The notes: generated by a model from the letters alone, not told the origin. Shown: positions 8,317 through 17,094, counted from the first letter of the stretch. The stretch is DNA of 31,532 nucleotides from Candidatus Bathyarchaeota archaeon (GCA_005884605.1 VBBE01000028.1:1-31532), one strand, 5' to 3'. Numbers and translations: made by a program.

Positions 8317-9216
8317 TGACGACGACCATTGGAGGCTTCTGTTCTTTCGCGGTTCTCTCGTTGACTTGTTTGACCGCAGAGAGCATTGGTAGTTCGACTC
8401 CTTTTGCCCTCATGAACGAGATGAAGGCCTCTAGGTCTTTGGGGAGACACATTCCTTCGAATGGGCGACCTCCGTAGATTCCCCATTCTTTCAGGTCACC
8501 GCGTAGCCCTAGGGCGAGTTGCGGCATGAGTTTGCTCACGTTTTCGGATCTGACTCCGACCGCCTTGCAGGCCTGATCTATTTCGTTGAAGAAGCTGATC
8601 TTTGCGGCGTTGAAGAGGTTCGACGCGTATTTGATCATCTCTGAGGTTTCCAGGCTGCAGCGGGCGATGGGAGATTTGAAGGAGGAGTAGATGGATTCCA
8701 GCTTGTCTCCAGCGTTCTTATCCGCTTCTCCTATCACCACTGCTCCTGGGTGGAGGAAGTCATCGAGCGCAAACTTTTCCCGCAGAAACTCAGGATTATG
8801 ACAAACCCCGATCTTAGGGCCTATCTTCGACTGAGCCGACAATTCGATCTGGGGAATCACGTGACCCCTGGTGACTCCGGGCGGTATGGTGCTCCTCACA
8901 ACGACTAAATGGTATCGGCGCTCTCCCCGAAGGACGTTTCCCACCTCCGCGCTTATGGAAAGAAGGGCCCGGGTGTCAACGGAGCCGTTGATTGTCGGAG
9001 TGGGTGCACAGACCATCGTTACGCTACTCTGGTCTACTGCCTCTCGGAGGGTCGAGGCCGTCTCGTATCCTTCAATGGCAAGCTTAGCCATCCTTGTCTT
9101 GTCGAGGTCGTAGAAGACTATGTCATGGCCTTTTGAAACGAGACCAGCACCGGTGGCTTTTCCAACTACCCCCGCTGCGATAACTGCTACGCGCAGACCA
9201 GTACACTCCTCGACAT
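8309..9216 (-). CDS. UDP-glucose/GDP-mannose dehydrogenase family protein, short form, apparent frameshift near the start
   Basis: From the ATG at 9091 the frame encodes 260 residues, but the Rossmann nucleotide-binding start (VAVIAAGVVGKATG, then GHDIVFYDLDKTR) lies upstream in the same frame with no ATG, GTG or TTG before the stop at 9224-9226. An ATG at 9216 in another frame (MSRSVLVCA then stop) is well placed 23 nt below a box A. One missing base between about 9195 and 9213 would join it to the Rossmann fold. Conserved family signs are CHNPEFLRE, the helix LFNAAKISFFNEI and the catalytic-Cys loop GGRPFEGMCLPKD. The C-terminal UDP-binding domain is absent: the total is about 300 residues against about 430 usually. 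It probably oxidises a nucleotide sugar to the uronate used by the overlapping GT2. Confidence 0.8.
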
Positions 9217-9233
9217 TGCGACCCTATCTACGG

Positions 9234-9243
9234 CAATAAAAGG
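9234..9243 (-). promoter_or_regulatory. Box A (TATA-like) for the UDP-sugar dehydrogenase-GT2 operon
   Basis: The minus strand reads CCTTTTATTG, centred about 23-25 nt upstream of the ATG at 9216. This places the expected transcription start at that ATG and supports it as the ancestral start despite the later frame break. Confidence 0.4.
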
Positions 9244-9313
9244 ATATTTTCTTACGATAACGAGAGCTTGAACAATCGTTCTATTATCATCTGGGGATAG
9301 CTCTCTCGATCCC

Positions 9314-9733
9314 CTACTTTCTCCCAGGTCTGCCACGACTGGTTACAGTGCTGACGAGAAATGTTGTGAACATGAACAGGAGAAGCAGAACGAGTATTGC
9401 ACTAACCAGGGAAAGGAGTGAGAGGGTTAGGAATCGGAGCGGGAGAACGAGGAAGCTCAAAGAACGACCGAATATGGATAACTGTAGAGTTACTTGGTCC
9501 AGGTATGCTCGGTGGAGTAGCTGGTCTACTGCTTGGCGAGCCGTTATGCTCGTGTTGTACATGGTGAAGAGCCAGCCTGACATGAATACGATCGCGACTA
9601 GTTCCATGGCTATGAGCGTGGTCTTGAAGGATAGTTTCTCGCCCAACATAGCCTGCTCCGATCGCGACCCTCTATATTTCTGTAAAGCATCTATTTCAGC
9701 ATAGTTGCTTTCGCATTTTTTCTCTAGCAGCAA
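9314..9733 (-). CDS. Small membrane protein, unknown function
   Basis: 139 residues if started at the TTG (9733), or about 111 from the ATG at 9649 (MLGEKLSF). Two hydrophobic spans are visible, about 37-58 and 93-128, the second long enough for two helices or a hairpin. A basic C-terminus (SRGRPGRK) suggests it faces the cytoplasm. No family recognised. It lies upstream of and in the same direction as the dehydrogenase-GT2 pair, separated by about 98 bp holding their promoter. A role in polysaccharide export is only a guess from position. Confidence 0.5.
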   Translation of the reverse strand: MLLEKKCESNYAEIDALQKYRGSRSEQAMLGEKLSFKTTLIAMELVAIVFMSGWLFTMYNTSITARQAVDQLLHRAYLDQVTLQLSIFGRSLSFLVLPLRFLTLSLLSLVSAILVLLLLFMFTTFLVSTVTSRGRPGRK

Positions 9734-9853
9734 GGGTTCCGGGATCCACCGCTCTCTGTTACCGCCTTACAGGTTCCCTGGAAGAACTCGAACTGGCCGA
9801 ACGTTGTACTTCCATTTGCTCAAGGACTTCCGTCAATGATAGCGATAGTAAGA

Positions 9854-10062
9854 ATCGCCTATTATCAGCCCTGATCTCGAATCTGGAATGCTATCCCAAC
9901 GGTTCACCCATTGACCCTCCGTAATCCAGAGGAAAAAGGGCAAGTTTCACCTTGCCATGTTAGCCCGTCTTACGCCATGTTCAGCCTGACTCGCCCATTA
10001 TCAGCACCAAACAGGAAACTGTCCCATCGAAAGAGTGACGTATTGCTCAGGCACTCTTGCGT
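9854..10062. repeat. Dispersed repeat, copy B (two cores)
   Basis: The first core, ATCGCCTATTATCAGCC, starts at 9854 and continues CTGATCTCG to 9879. The second, TCGCCCATTATCAGC, is at 9991-10005 and is followed by ACAGG at 10011-10015. Copy C near 22.55 kb has the same order: core, about 123-136 bp, core, 8 bp, ACAGG. Copy B also ends near CACTCTTGCGT (10052-10062), whose reverse complement lies at 22748-22758 beside copy C. The whole element is in the 346-bp gap between the membrane protein and the peptidase; no gene is visible there. Confidence 0.6.
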
Positions 10063-10079
10063 AAAGTTAGTGCCAGGTT

Positions 10080-11747
10080 CTAGTTTGTGGCGAAGGCGCG
10101 GAGCCGCTCCTCGAATATTGTTCTTGCGGGAAAGCCCATGGAGCACGCGTACGTGTTCAAGTCCAGCAGCTTCTTCCCGTTCCTCAACGCCTTGTTTTGG
10201 ATCTCCCGGATACTCTCGCCTACGATAGCGTATGTGGACGCGTATCCTGGCCCGTTTCCTTGGTGTGCTGGGAACAGCTGGTGGTAGACCATGCTCTTTG
10301 ACAAGCCCGTCTTCTTACTCGCCCACTCGATAAACTCTGCAAGACCCTGTTTCCCAGAGTTGATCCTCGCATCACCGATGATCCGCAAGAACCTTACAAT
10401 TCGCCACATCCACGTGTAGAACTCGTACTCCTCCACAATATCGTCAAATCCACCGTGCTTCTCGTAGAAGTTCACCAGACTCTTCTCATCCGTGTTCAGC
10501 CCCTTACGCGTTTGCAGCTTCTCCATCACCTCCTGAAACTCAACCTCCCGCTGGAACGAGATTCCCTCCGAGATTGCGCCTCCAAGAGGAGACCAGAGCA
10601 TATCCACCAACGACGGCTTCGCACTATACCCGAAAGACGAGTTCGAAGCGTGAACACAATGCCCATACTCCTCATGGACAAGAAGATTCAGAAGCTCCCC
10701 AGGAGCCGTGCTCGGATCACGACGCGGATCCGTCGTACAGATGAACACCTGTTGTGGTTTATCCGTAAAAGTGTCAAAGAAGAACGCGCCACCGCTCGGA
10801 AATATCGCCGTCAGATACGACGGCGTCTCCATCACTCTCGCATCATAATGCGGATTCACCTTCACAATACTCTTGTTGGCAACCTTCACAACCCTCTTCC
10901 GAAGATCCGCAAGATACGGAATAATCTCGTTAACCTTGACAGCTCTCTTAGCCTTGATGACCTTCGAGACCTCCTCCGCCCTCGCCGAAACACCGTGCTT
11001 CTTCGCCAGCCTCGCCGTCATCCGCTGGAACTTCGGCAATTCACGATCCAGATACTTGAGACCCTTCGCCTCCAACTCACTAGGCGTCTCCGAGTAATCC
11101 CAGAGACGTTGCAACGCCTGCGCATAGATCCCTTTCCGACCTAGATCCGCGCCTTGCTTCTTGATTATCTTGTAGACTTCTTCAAAACCTTGGTTCTTGA
11201 AACCCTTAACCCGGAAGATCGAGGCAAACTTCCTCGTCACCTCAGAAAGATCATCCAGACTCTCCTTCAACTGCTTATCCTCGGTCTCCTTCTTGATCGT
11301 CCTGATAATCTCCTGCAGACCATCACACCGTATCAGCGTGAGAAGACGAAGACCCGTCGGCCAGTTGCGACCAGCAGCTTCCATAGTTCCAGCTTGTACT
11401 GCCCTGATACCGTTTCGAGTCAGAGCCTTCATGTGGCTGTCGACGATTCCTTCCTTGATCATGTAGCCAAAGTACGCGTTCAACACCGACTCAGGAACCA
11501 TATGCGGCTCCGCCAGGCCATACCAGGCGGCTAGAGAGTCGAGAACCTTCAACTGAGACTTGTTCTCAGCTTTCAACCGCAACTCGTCCACGCGTCTAGA
11601 GAACTTCTCGAGATTCCTTTTCGAAGGAATGAAAATCTTCCCAACATACTCTTTCAGCCCGTTGATGTAGGCTCCCGAAGGATCATTTTCCTTGAAGAGA
11701 TCAAAAATCTCTGATTCAATAGGTGACGCAGGTTTCGGAATGGTCAA
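10080..11747 (-). CDS. Putative zinc metallopeptidase (gluzincin-like, DUF885/M3-like) with HExxxH motif
   Basis: 555 residues, largely helical, no signal peptide. The zinc site is H358-E359-E360-Y361-G362-H363, a third-ligand glutamate candidate E394 in the helix AISEGISFQRE, and an upstream strand PSYLTAIFPSGGAFFFD typical of the substrate-edge region in this superfamily. The spacing is HExxxH, one residue longer than the common HExxH. DUF885 proteins (HExxPGHH with EGWALY) and M49 peptidases (HELLGH) also have expanded motifs. It is probably a cytoplasmic peptidase acting on short peptides (inference). The start read here is TTG at 11747. The 284-bp gap upstream (11748-12031) holds only a possible A/T box (AAAATTAAG, minus strand, near 11800); I see no gene in it. 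Confidence 0.7.
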   Translation of the reverse strand: MTIPKPASPIESEIFDLFKENDPSGAYINGLKEYVGKIFIPSKRNLEKFSRRVDELRLKAENKSQLKVLDSLAAWYGLAEPHMVPESVLNAYFGYMIKEGIVDSHMKALTRNGIRAVQAGTMEAAGRNWPTGLRLLTLIRCDGLQEIIRTIKKETEDKQLKESLDDLSEVTRKFASIFRVKGFKNQGFEEVYKIIKKQGADLGRKGIYAQALQRLWDYSETPSELEAKGLKYLDRELPKFQRMTARLAKKHGVSARAEEVSKVIKAKRAVKVNEIIPYLADLRKRVVKVANKSIVKVNPHYDARVMETPSYLTAIFPSGGAFFFDTFTDKPQQVFICTTDPRRDPSTAPGELLNLLVHEEYGHCVHASNSSFGYSAKPSLVDMLWSPLGGAISEGISFQREVEFQEVMEKLQTRKGLNTDEKSLVNFYEKHGGFDDIVEEYEFYTWMWRIVRFLRIIGDARINSGKQGLAEFIEWASKKTGLSKSMVYHQLFPAHQGNGPGYASTYAIVGESIREIQNKALRNGKKLLDLNTYACSMGFPARTIFEERLRAFATN

Positions 11748-12031
11748 TTCTTAGCCATCAATCCCCGCATATGGTACTCTTGACTCGAGGCTAGACTACT
11801 TAATTTTACTCCATTTCCACTTACACCACCCAGACCACGCGAGAATCCACTCGAAATCACAAGACCCGGCCCATTCCTACAGCGTCACTCGCACCGACTT
11901 AGGCCCTAGAAATCGGCCCCGTAGTGCCTTTTCGCTGAGTCTCACGATAAAGGGCGAGTCGGAGGATAACTGGCCTTCGGACAGAGAAGAAAAGAGACTA
12001 GGGTCCCGATTATGCTACGGGAAGTCCTAGA

Positions 12032-12613
12032 TTACTCGTGGCTCTTTCTAGCCTTGGTCCCGGTCTGCTTCTCGATGCTACGAATATTTAGCTCCCTGAC
12101 AAATGCTTCTGAAATGATATCGAGGGAGTCAATCTTCTCCTGCATTAGAACATCGGTGATTCTTAGAGGATGATCAGGAAGAAGCAGGTTGTCGTTCGAT
12201 GCAACGAAGTGTTCCCAGTTTATCCCCACATCGAGAACCGAATCCGCGAGCTCTTCATCTGTCACAGACGCGGTCTTGGCGGTGTTGACGAAGTTCTGGA
12301 ACTCCTCATCTGGAACCTGTAGATCAGTCACAGTCCGAATCGGCCGAGGAGTCGTTCCCCCAAGCTCATGCCCGAGAACATATGCTAGGAAAGTGAAGTT
12401 CTCGACCTCCGTAAAGTGTTTCATCCGAATCTCCAGAGGAGTATCGCCTGTAGGGTTGGAATCTGGAAAGTCTGAGATCTGTGGAGCGCCTGTTTGCGGA
12501 TCGTTGAAGCGGAAGACCCTTGAAAGTTTTAACGGGTTCGACCGGGCGATGCCTCTGCTCGAAGACTCTTCTTGTTCATTCCACGATTCTCTACTTTTAG
12601 TATCCGAGGCCAT
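12032..12613 (-). CDS. Protein of unknown function
   Basis: 193 residues from ATG. It is soluble: a polar, Ser/Glu-rich N-terminal 30 residues, then a mixed region with no membrane segment. Regions that look folded are KHFTEVENFTFLAYVLGHELGG (about 65-87) and a helical C-terminal half rich in acidic residues (EELADSVLDVGINWEHFV, LIS-type helices to 180). It ends in a basic tail. I do not recognise the family. It is in a run of minus-strand genes but separated on both sides by 160-280 bp, so it is probably transcribed alone. Confidence 0.6.
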   Translation of the reverse strand: MASDTKSRESWNEQEESSSRGIARSNPLKLSRVFRFNDPQTGAPQISDFPDSNPTGDTPLEIRMKHFTEVENFTFLAYVLGHELGGTTPRPIRTVTDLQVPDEEFQNFVNTAKTASVTDEELADSVLDVGINWEHFVASNDNLLLPDHPLRITDVLMQEKIDSLDIISEAFVRELNIRSIEKQTGTKARKSHE

Positions 12614-12772
12614 GTCTCAACACAGCGCACAGTTGTCATGGCGAATACAATTCTGATTTGTAACCCACGACCCGCCTCGAACGTAATCGTCCGCTAGTTC
12701 TCAGCCACAGTTATCACGGCAATCCTTTCCCTCTTGAACCTCTACAGGCTACGTCTCTAGAGCAACCGAGTC

Positions 12773-13096
12773 TCACGTTGAGGCGGAAAGACTTGTTCGT
12801 CCATCAGAATGGCTTTCATCCAGTCCACCAGTTTCATCGCTAGAAACAATAGCCTTCTTCGCGACCATACGCTCAGTTTTCTCAATTACCTTCTTGACAA
12901 TAGCGAGATAGGTCAGGGCTTCATGGATCCCGGTTGCCGCGAATCCGACACCCTGAGCAATTTCCTTGTTAGCGAATTTCTTTGACATACTGCTGAGATT
13001 TTTCTCCACACCCTCCAGGTACAATCTGAACTCCTTGATGGCACCCAGTGTTTCCTCAGCCATCTCATGCGGGGTTTGTTCAGATCTCTTGCCCAA
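12773..13096 (-). CDS. Small helical protein of unknown function
   Basis: 107 residues from TTG at 13096, or 96 from the in-frame ATG twelve codons in (MAEETLGAIKEF). It is amphipathic: helices at about 12-40 and 42-80 (LGAIKEFRLYLEGVEKNLSSM, IHEALTYLAIVKKVIEKTERMVAKK), then a Ser/Asp-rich disordered tail. No Cys, no signal peptide, no known motif. Possibly a coiled-coil or phasin-like surface protein; no function is assigned. Confidence 0.5.
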   Translation of the reverse strand: MGKRSEQTPHEMAEETLGAIKEFRLYLEGVEKNLSSMSKKFANKEIAQGVGFAATGIHEALTYLAIVKKVIEKTERMVAKKAIVSSDETGGLDESHSDGRTSLSAST

Positions 13097-13186
13097 TCGG
13101 ACTGCCTACGAACGCCTTAGAAAACAACGATAATAGTATAGTCCAACCCAGCATCCGGCAGATAGGTACTGCGAAAAGGTGAGCGT

Positions 13187-14935
13187 TCATTCGTACCGTG
13201 TTAACCGCTTCATTCGACGTTTCGTATTCTCTAGGCTTGACCGAGCACTCATCGTGCAAACCGCAAGAGAGACGATCAGCCCCAGAAGTCCCCCGATAGC
13301 GAGCAGCCCTATCGGAGAGGACGCAAGCGGCATTATCGCACACGACAGGCAATACCCGCTCGACCCGCCGCTCGACCCGACGCCAGAGCCACCGTTCGTA
13401 CCTCCCGCCGAAGCAGGGACCACAACTACAGCCATGAGTTTCGCGTCCTGTTGAGAGGGATTGTTCTTGTCTGTTGCTGAAAATACGAAGGAGTAGGAAC
13501 CCGTTTGGCCAGCATTCGGTTTCCAGTAGAAGACCCCAGTGTTCGATTCAAAAGTTGCGCCCGAAGGCAGTCCTGTGGCAGAGAGAAGTATCACAGCACC
13601 AGGGTCGGCGTCTGTCGCGTTTACCATGAATGTGAGAGTACCTCCTACAGTCAGTGTCTGGTCACCAGGAACACTAAGGACCGGTGCCTTTGAGGCAGCA
13701 ACAAGTACGACCGCTGACACTGACACTGTCAATCCGTTGGAGTCCGATACCAGAAGGGAGACAGTATAAGTTCCAGAGCCAGAGTAGACATGAGAGACAT
13801 TCGAGCGGGACCCTGTTGAACCGTCCCCGAAGTCCCAGGAATGAGTGTAAGGCGTAGTCCCGCCGCTCGTCAGAGCAGTGAAACTAACCGGCGAGTTCGA
13901 AGCCGGAGATGACGGAAGAAACGTGAATCCAGTCGAAAGTGGAGGAGGCGGCGTCGCCAGAACGTTCACAGTATTCGAACTGGTAGCGCTCTGGGATGGC
14001 GAAGACGAGTCAGTCACCGTCTCCGTCACCGTAAATGCTTGAGCGCTAGTAAAAGTATGAAAGATGGATGCGCCCATATCTGACGATCCGTCACCAAGGT
14101 CCCAGCTCACAGCGTAGGGTGAGCTTCCTCCGAAGGTCGTGGCCGCAAACGTAACTATCGCGTTCACCGAGGGATTCATCGGAGCGAACGTAAAACCTGT
14201 TGAAATGGGAGAGGGTTGAATCACGCATGTCCCGTTCAGCATTACATAGCCAACCGGACAGGTTGCGCATGTAGGCGGGTCGATCGCTCCATTGCCACAC
14301 TTTGCGGGCGGAGGAACGCCGTAAACGGATACACTGACCGTAGGATGTAACTCATGAATTCCATGATCATCGATATACAGGAATCCTGTAGCATTGACCA
14401 CAGTTCCAGGAACGACATTCCCGGCACCTTGAGTATTTACCGGGTAGCTGTATCCAGCTGCGAACCAGGTCTGATCTATCTCAAAGAGGCAACCGGCCGA
14501 GATTGTGCAGCCAAACTCTAGATGAACATCGCAATAACCATGGACCGTCGCGTCGCAGTCACCAGTGTAGGGAGCATACTCAATTGTCATACGATCTAGT
14601 TCGACATAAGTCGGATACGTTACGCCATTGTAGGTAATGCTACATGGCGGGGTCAGACTTGTTTTGTCAGGAACTATACTGGCAGTAGTCAACGATTCAA
14701 GTTGAGACAGAGTAATCACGGTAGGAGCACCACAGTTGGTAAGACCCATAGCGGAAGGGCCGGATGCAGCTGACCGTGTTTGCGTCACCAGGATCTGTGA
14801 AAACGAGACTGTCGCTGTCAGCATCAACAGGACAAGTAGAGCGGCCCTCTTCCAGTTGAGCCGTAATTTCGCGGAAGGGCGCGGATGCGGATCTAACGCC
14901 ACTTGTTTTCTTCCCGTTTCCAATCTTGTTCCCAA
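13187..14935 (-). CDS. Secreted, C-terminally anchored PKD-domain protein
   Basis: 582 residues from TTG (14935) or about 571 from a GTG eleven codons in. A signal-like helix is at about 29-48 (basic KLRLNWKR, then a hydrophobic core). A Cys-containing domain of unknown type fills 65-230 (eight or more Cys, including CDATVHGYCDVHLEFGC). Two PKD domains follow, each with a WDxGDGS signature (SWDLGDGS, SWDFGDGS), then a cadherin/He_PIG-like domain with VPGDQTLTVGG and a DADPG calcium-type turn. A Gly/Ser linker leads to a membrane helix (about 545-567) and a basic tail (TKRRMKRLTRYE). It is therefore a single-pass cell-surface protein, perhaps an S-layer-associated adhesin (inference). CPV...NGTC near 235 is also extracellular. 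Confidence 0.85.
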   Translation of the reverse strand: MGTRLETGRKQVALDPHPRPSAKLRLNWKRAALLVLLMLTATVSFSQILVTQTRSAASGPSAMGLTNCGAPTVITLSQLESLTTASIVPDKTSLTPPCSITYNGVTYPTYVELDRMTIEYAPYTGDCDATVHGYCDVHLEFGCTISAGCLFEIDQTWFAAGYSYPVNTQGAGNVVPGTVVNATGFLYIDDHGIHELHPTVSVSVYGVPPPAKCGNGAIDPPTCATCPVGYVMLNGTCVIQPSPISTGFTFAPMNPSVNAIVTFAATTFGGSSPYAVSWDLGDGSSDMGASIFHTFTSAQAFTVTETVTDSSSPSQSATSSNTVNVLATPPPPLSTGFTFLPSSPASNSPVSFTALTSGGTTPYTHSWDFGDGSTGSRSNVSHVYSGSGTYTVSLLVSDSNGLTVSVSAVVLVAASKAPVLSVPGDQTLTVGGTLTFMVNATDADPGAVILLSATGLPSGATFESNTGVFYWKPNAGQTGSYSFVFSATDKNNPSQQDAKLMAVVVVPASAGGTNGGSGVGSSGGSSGYCLSCAIMPLASSPIGLLAIGGLLGLIVSLAVCTMSARSSLENTKRRMKRLTRYE

Positions 14936-15331
14936 CCTCGGGCACTCTTTGCTAGCCCGAGCCTATCTTCCTGCTCTACTCGCCGAACGAAAAACGGACT
15001 CTTTGTTGTGAGTGAGTTCTTCGGCAGGAAACTAGTATAGTGCTCGGCCTAGGTTTATGCGAGTCAGAACTTTTCGGAAGAATTTCTGGTACAAGTGCCC
15101 AATCTCCATTTGACTTTCCACAAACAAGCCAAGCACCTCTTCCCGAGAAGCTTTGACAAGAATAGTCTTCGAGATTCGAAGACTTTTGGTGCCTTTCCAA
15201 AAGCCGAAGAAGCTTGCGGTCATTGGCTCGCTCTACGGTTGCGTCTGAGTGACCGAAATTGCAGAAGGTTCGCAAGTTCATGCGGACATGTTCGCGACTG
15301 CAGCGTCCAAGCCCACTTGAGACTGACGCGC
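14936..15331. other. 396-bp gap, no gene seen
   Basis: Short open frames on both strands (for example 15032-15223 minus and 15095-15448 plus) lack family resemblance and good starts. I see no RNA gene or strong repeat. Confidence 0.4.
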
Positions 15332-15782
15332 TTAATTGTTGGTTCTGTATGCCTTCTTGCCCGATTTGGCCCAATCCGCGGTTGCGGAGGGCTTGCGTGT
15401 CTCATGAATCGTGAAATGGTTGCCCTCAGAATCGACAACGTCGGCTGAAAAGCCCCAGCCCTCTTCGCGAGGCTACGCATCAAGGAACTCTATTCCCCGC
15501 GCCTTCATCTCCGCAAACGTCTTCCTGACGTCATCCACCTCAAGCACCCAGCGCGTCCCAATACCCGGCTGCTTATGACTAGCCGGCAAATTCGGGTCGG
15601 ATCCCATGCCCAGTTGCCATAATACCATCTCGATGGGCTGCGTCTTTGGGCCAACCGTGAGCCATCGCGGCTGGCCAGGATTCGTGTAATCGGCCTTTTT
15701 CTCGAAACCCATTTTTTTGGGTGTAGAATTCAACCGCTTTGTTCTCGTCCTTAATGACAATCGTGACGTGTGTAAGCATCAT
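15332..15782 (-). pseudogene. Decayed glyoxalase/VOC-superfamily protein (frameshift plus in-frame stop)
   Basis: Three pieces line up as one VOC protein of about 150 residues. From ATG 15782 the frame gives HVTIVIKDENKAVEFYTQK. It is then shifted at a T7 run (15712-15718; six would restore QKMGFEKKADYTN). The second frame continues through VLEVDDVRKTFAEMKARG and meets a TAG at 15473-15475. In the same frame, immediately after the stop, come PREEGWGFSADVVDSEGNHF and TIHE, the classic VOC C-terminal strand with its metal-ligand Glu, to a TAA at 15332. Both halves of the beta-alpha-beta-beta-beta fold are therefore recognisable. The T7 difference may be a sequencing artefact; the TAG needs a separate substitution, so real decay is likelier. 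Other genes here stop at TAG, so recoding is not indicated. Confidence 0.8.
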
Positions 15783-15874
15783 TCTATATCCATCGCCAAT
15801 TCGAACGCCTCATGATGTAATGACTTCTGTAGAACAGAACCCGGGGGTGGAACGCAGCACCACCGCCTCGGCAT

Positions 15875-15884
15875 CTTAAATAAG
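15875..15884 (+). promoter_or_regulatory. Possible box A for the small basic protein at 15914
   Basis: CTTAAATAAG is centred about 34 nt upstream of the TTG at 15914, giving an expected transcript start around 15905 and a leader of fewer than ten bases. Confidence 0.4.
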
Positions 15885-15913
15885 AATGAAAACCAACGAC
15901 TCTTGCGACCATC

Positions 15914-16273
15914 TTGGCCCGGAGAAAGCCTCGCAAGGTCGCGGCAAAGACACGCTCAAGATCAAATAGCGAATCTCAGGGCAACCGTGAGATCTCTGCA
16001 TCCAAGGAATCCATCAAGGCGGCGGAGAACCTCGCCTTAGCGGCTTTCGCTTCGGGGCTGAAACTGGCAGCTGCCTTCGGAACTGTCGCCGCCAAAACCA
16101 CGAGTCTGGCGTTCGCGTCGATCGCAACTGGCGCAGACAAATTCTCCGAGCTTGTCAAGCGGGAAGCACTGAAGTCACAAAAGGCTAACGCTCACAAAAC
16201 CATTCTAGTAACTCCTGCGAGAAGCAGAAAAAAAACCAGACGAGAGCCGAAGAGGGAATTCCAAGCGTCATGA
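15914..16273 (+). CDS. Small Ala/Lys/Arg-rich protein, unknown function
   Basis: 119 residues from TTG; no Shine-Dalgarno, but a box A lies just upstream. The layout is basic tail (1-27, many Arg/Lys), an amphipathic helix of about 60 residues rich in Ala (SIKAAENLALAAFASGLKLA and onward to FSELVKRE), and a basic C-terminus (ARSRKKTRREPKREF). This resembles phasin-like or nucleoid-associated helical proteins in composition only. DNA or RNA contact through the tails is possible. It is monocistronic and convergent with the larC operon. Confidence 0.5.
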   Translation: MARRKPRKVAAKTRSRSNSESQGNREISASKESIKAAENLALAAFASGLKLAAAFGTVAAKTTSLAFASIATGADKFSELVKREALKSQKANAHKTILVTPARSRKKTRREPKREFQAS

Positions 16274-16293
16274 CCGTTCGCCTACATTAATCT

Positions 16294-17088
16294 CTACTTT
16301 TCCTGCAAACGATATCTCGCGATGAGATCTCGACTCGCAAGCAACAGCGGAGTACAAACAAGCACAGCTCCGAGTACGATAATCGCTCGCTCGAGAGGAT
16401 AAACCAGGAATATCGCCGGCCAAAAGCGAAGCGCACCTGCTCCGACGACACTAGCAAAAAGAATTCCTCCCGTGACGTGTTCAATCATTGTTCCAATGAA
16501 AGCAACCACAAGCACAGCCTTGGCCAAATCTTTGCGCGCTCCAAACACGAAGCTATCTTGCACGTTTCGAGTCAGTGGAGACACCAACACCGAGAGCGCG
16601 ACCAGATGAAGCCAGAGATATGGAACGGGCGGACTGGGAAGACGAAGCCACTGGAATGGGGGAGGCAAGTTTGGCAGGTTTGCTCCAACAAAGATCTCTG
16701 TATTGGGATTGATTATGAACAGCCCTAGCGTAGCGACGTACGTTAGGGTCGCCTCAGTCCTTCGACCACGGATGAGAAGACTGATCAAAGCCACGTTCAA
16801 TGCTCCACCGAGAAAATCGAGCCCGCCGAATTTCAGAGTCCCGGCCGATCCAGGAATGAAGGCTGCAATCATCGTTCCCAAGAAAACCGCAAGTATTCCG
16901 TAGGATGGAGCGAGGAAGACACCCAGGACGGGTGTTACGATTCCGCTGAATGTGATGGCGCCGGATATCCCTATGAGCCTATCAAGCGGTATGGTCCGCG
17001 GAATTATGTAGAGTGCGGCCAGAGAGGCGGTTAGAGTTATCCGTTTAGTATCGAATCTGCTCTGGCGAATTTGCACTCTTCCAGTCAC
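16294..17088 (-). CDS. Six-helix membrane protein, ECF S-component-like
   Basis: 264 residues from GTG, six bp after the larC stop, so co-transcribed with it. About six hydrophobic segments: 17-31, 38-60, 62-80, 92-106, 115-127 and a C-terminal block of two to three between 160 and 250. The N-terminal stretch ITLTASLAALYIIPR and the pattern GGLDFLGGALNVALISLL resemble substrate-binding (S) subunits of energy-coupling-factor transporters, as do the length and the helix count. No energising T or A subunits are in the window. Given the larC partner, uptake of nickel or another larC-linked nutrient is a reasonable guess, but homology to a particular S family is uncertain. Confidence 0.6.
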   Translation of the reverse strand: MTGRVQIRQSRFDTKRITLTASLAALYIIPRTIPLDRLIGISGAITFSGIVTPVLGVFLAPSYGILAVFLGTMIAAFIPGSAGTLKFGGLDFLGGALNVALISLLIRGRRTEATLTYVATLGLFIINPNTEIFVGANLPNLPPPFQWLRLPSPPVPYLWLHLVALSVLVSPLTRNVQDSFVFGARKDLAKAVLVVAFIGTMIEHVTGGILFASVVGAGALRFWPAIFLVYPLERAIIVLGAVLVCTPLLLASRDLIARYRLQEK

Positions 17089-17094
17089 ATGAAT

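Noticed and set aside
10455..11144. Long plus frame opposite the peptidase gene
   Set aside because: It is Arg/Leu-rich in the antisense frame of a well-supported peptidase, a typical shadow.
15473..15475. TAG in the VOC gene as pyrrolysine or readthrough
   Set aside because: Other genes here end in TAG and the VOC gene also has a frameshift, so decay is simpler.
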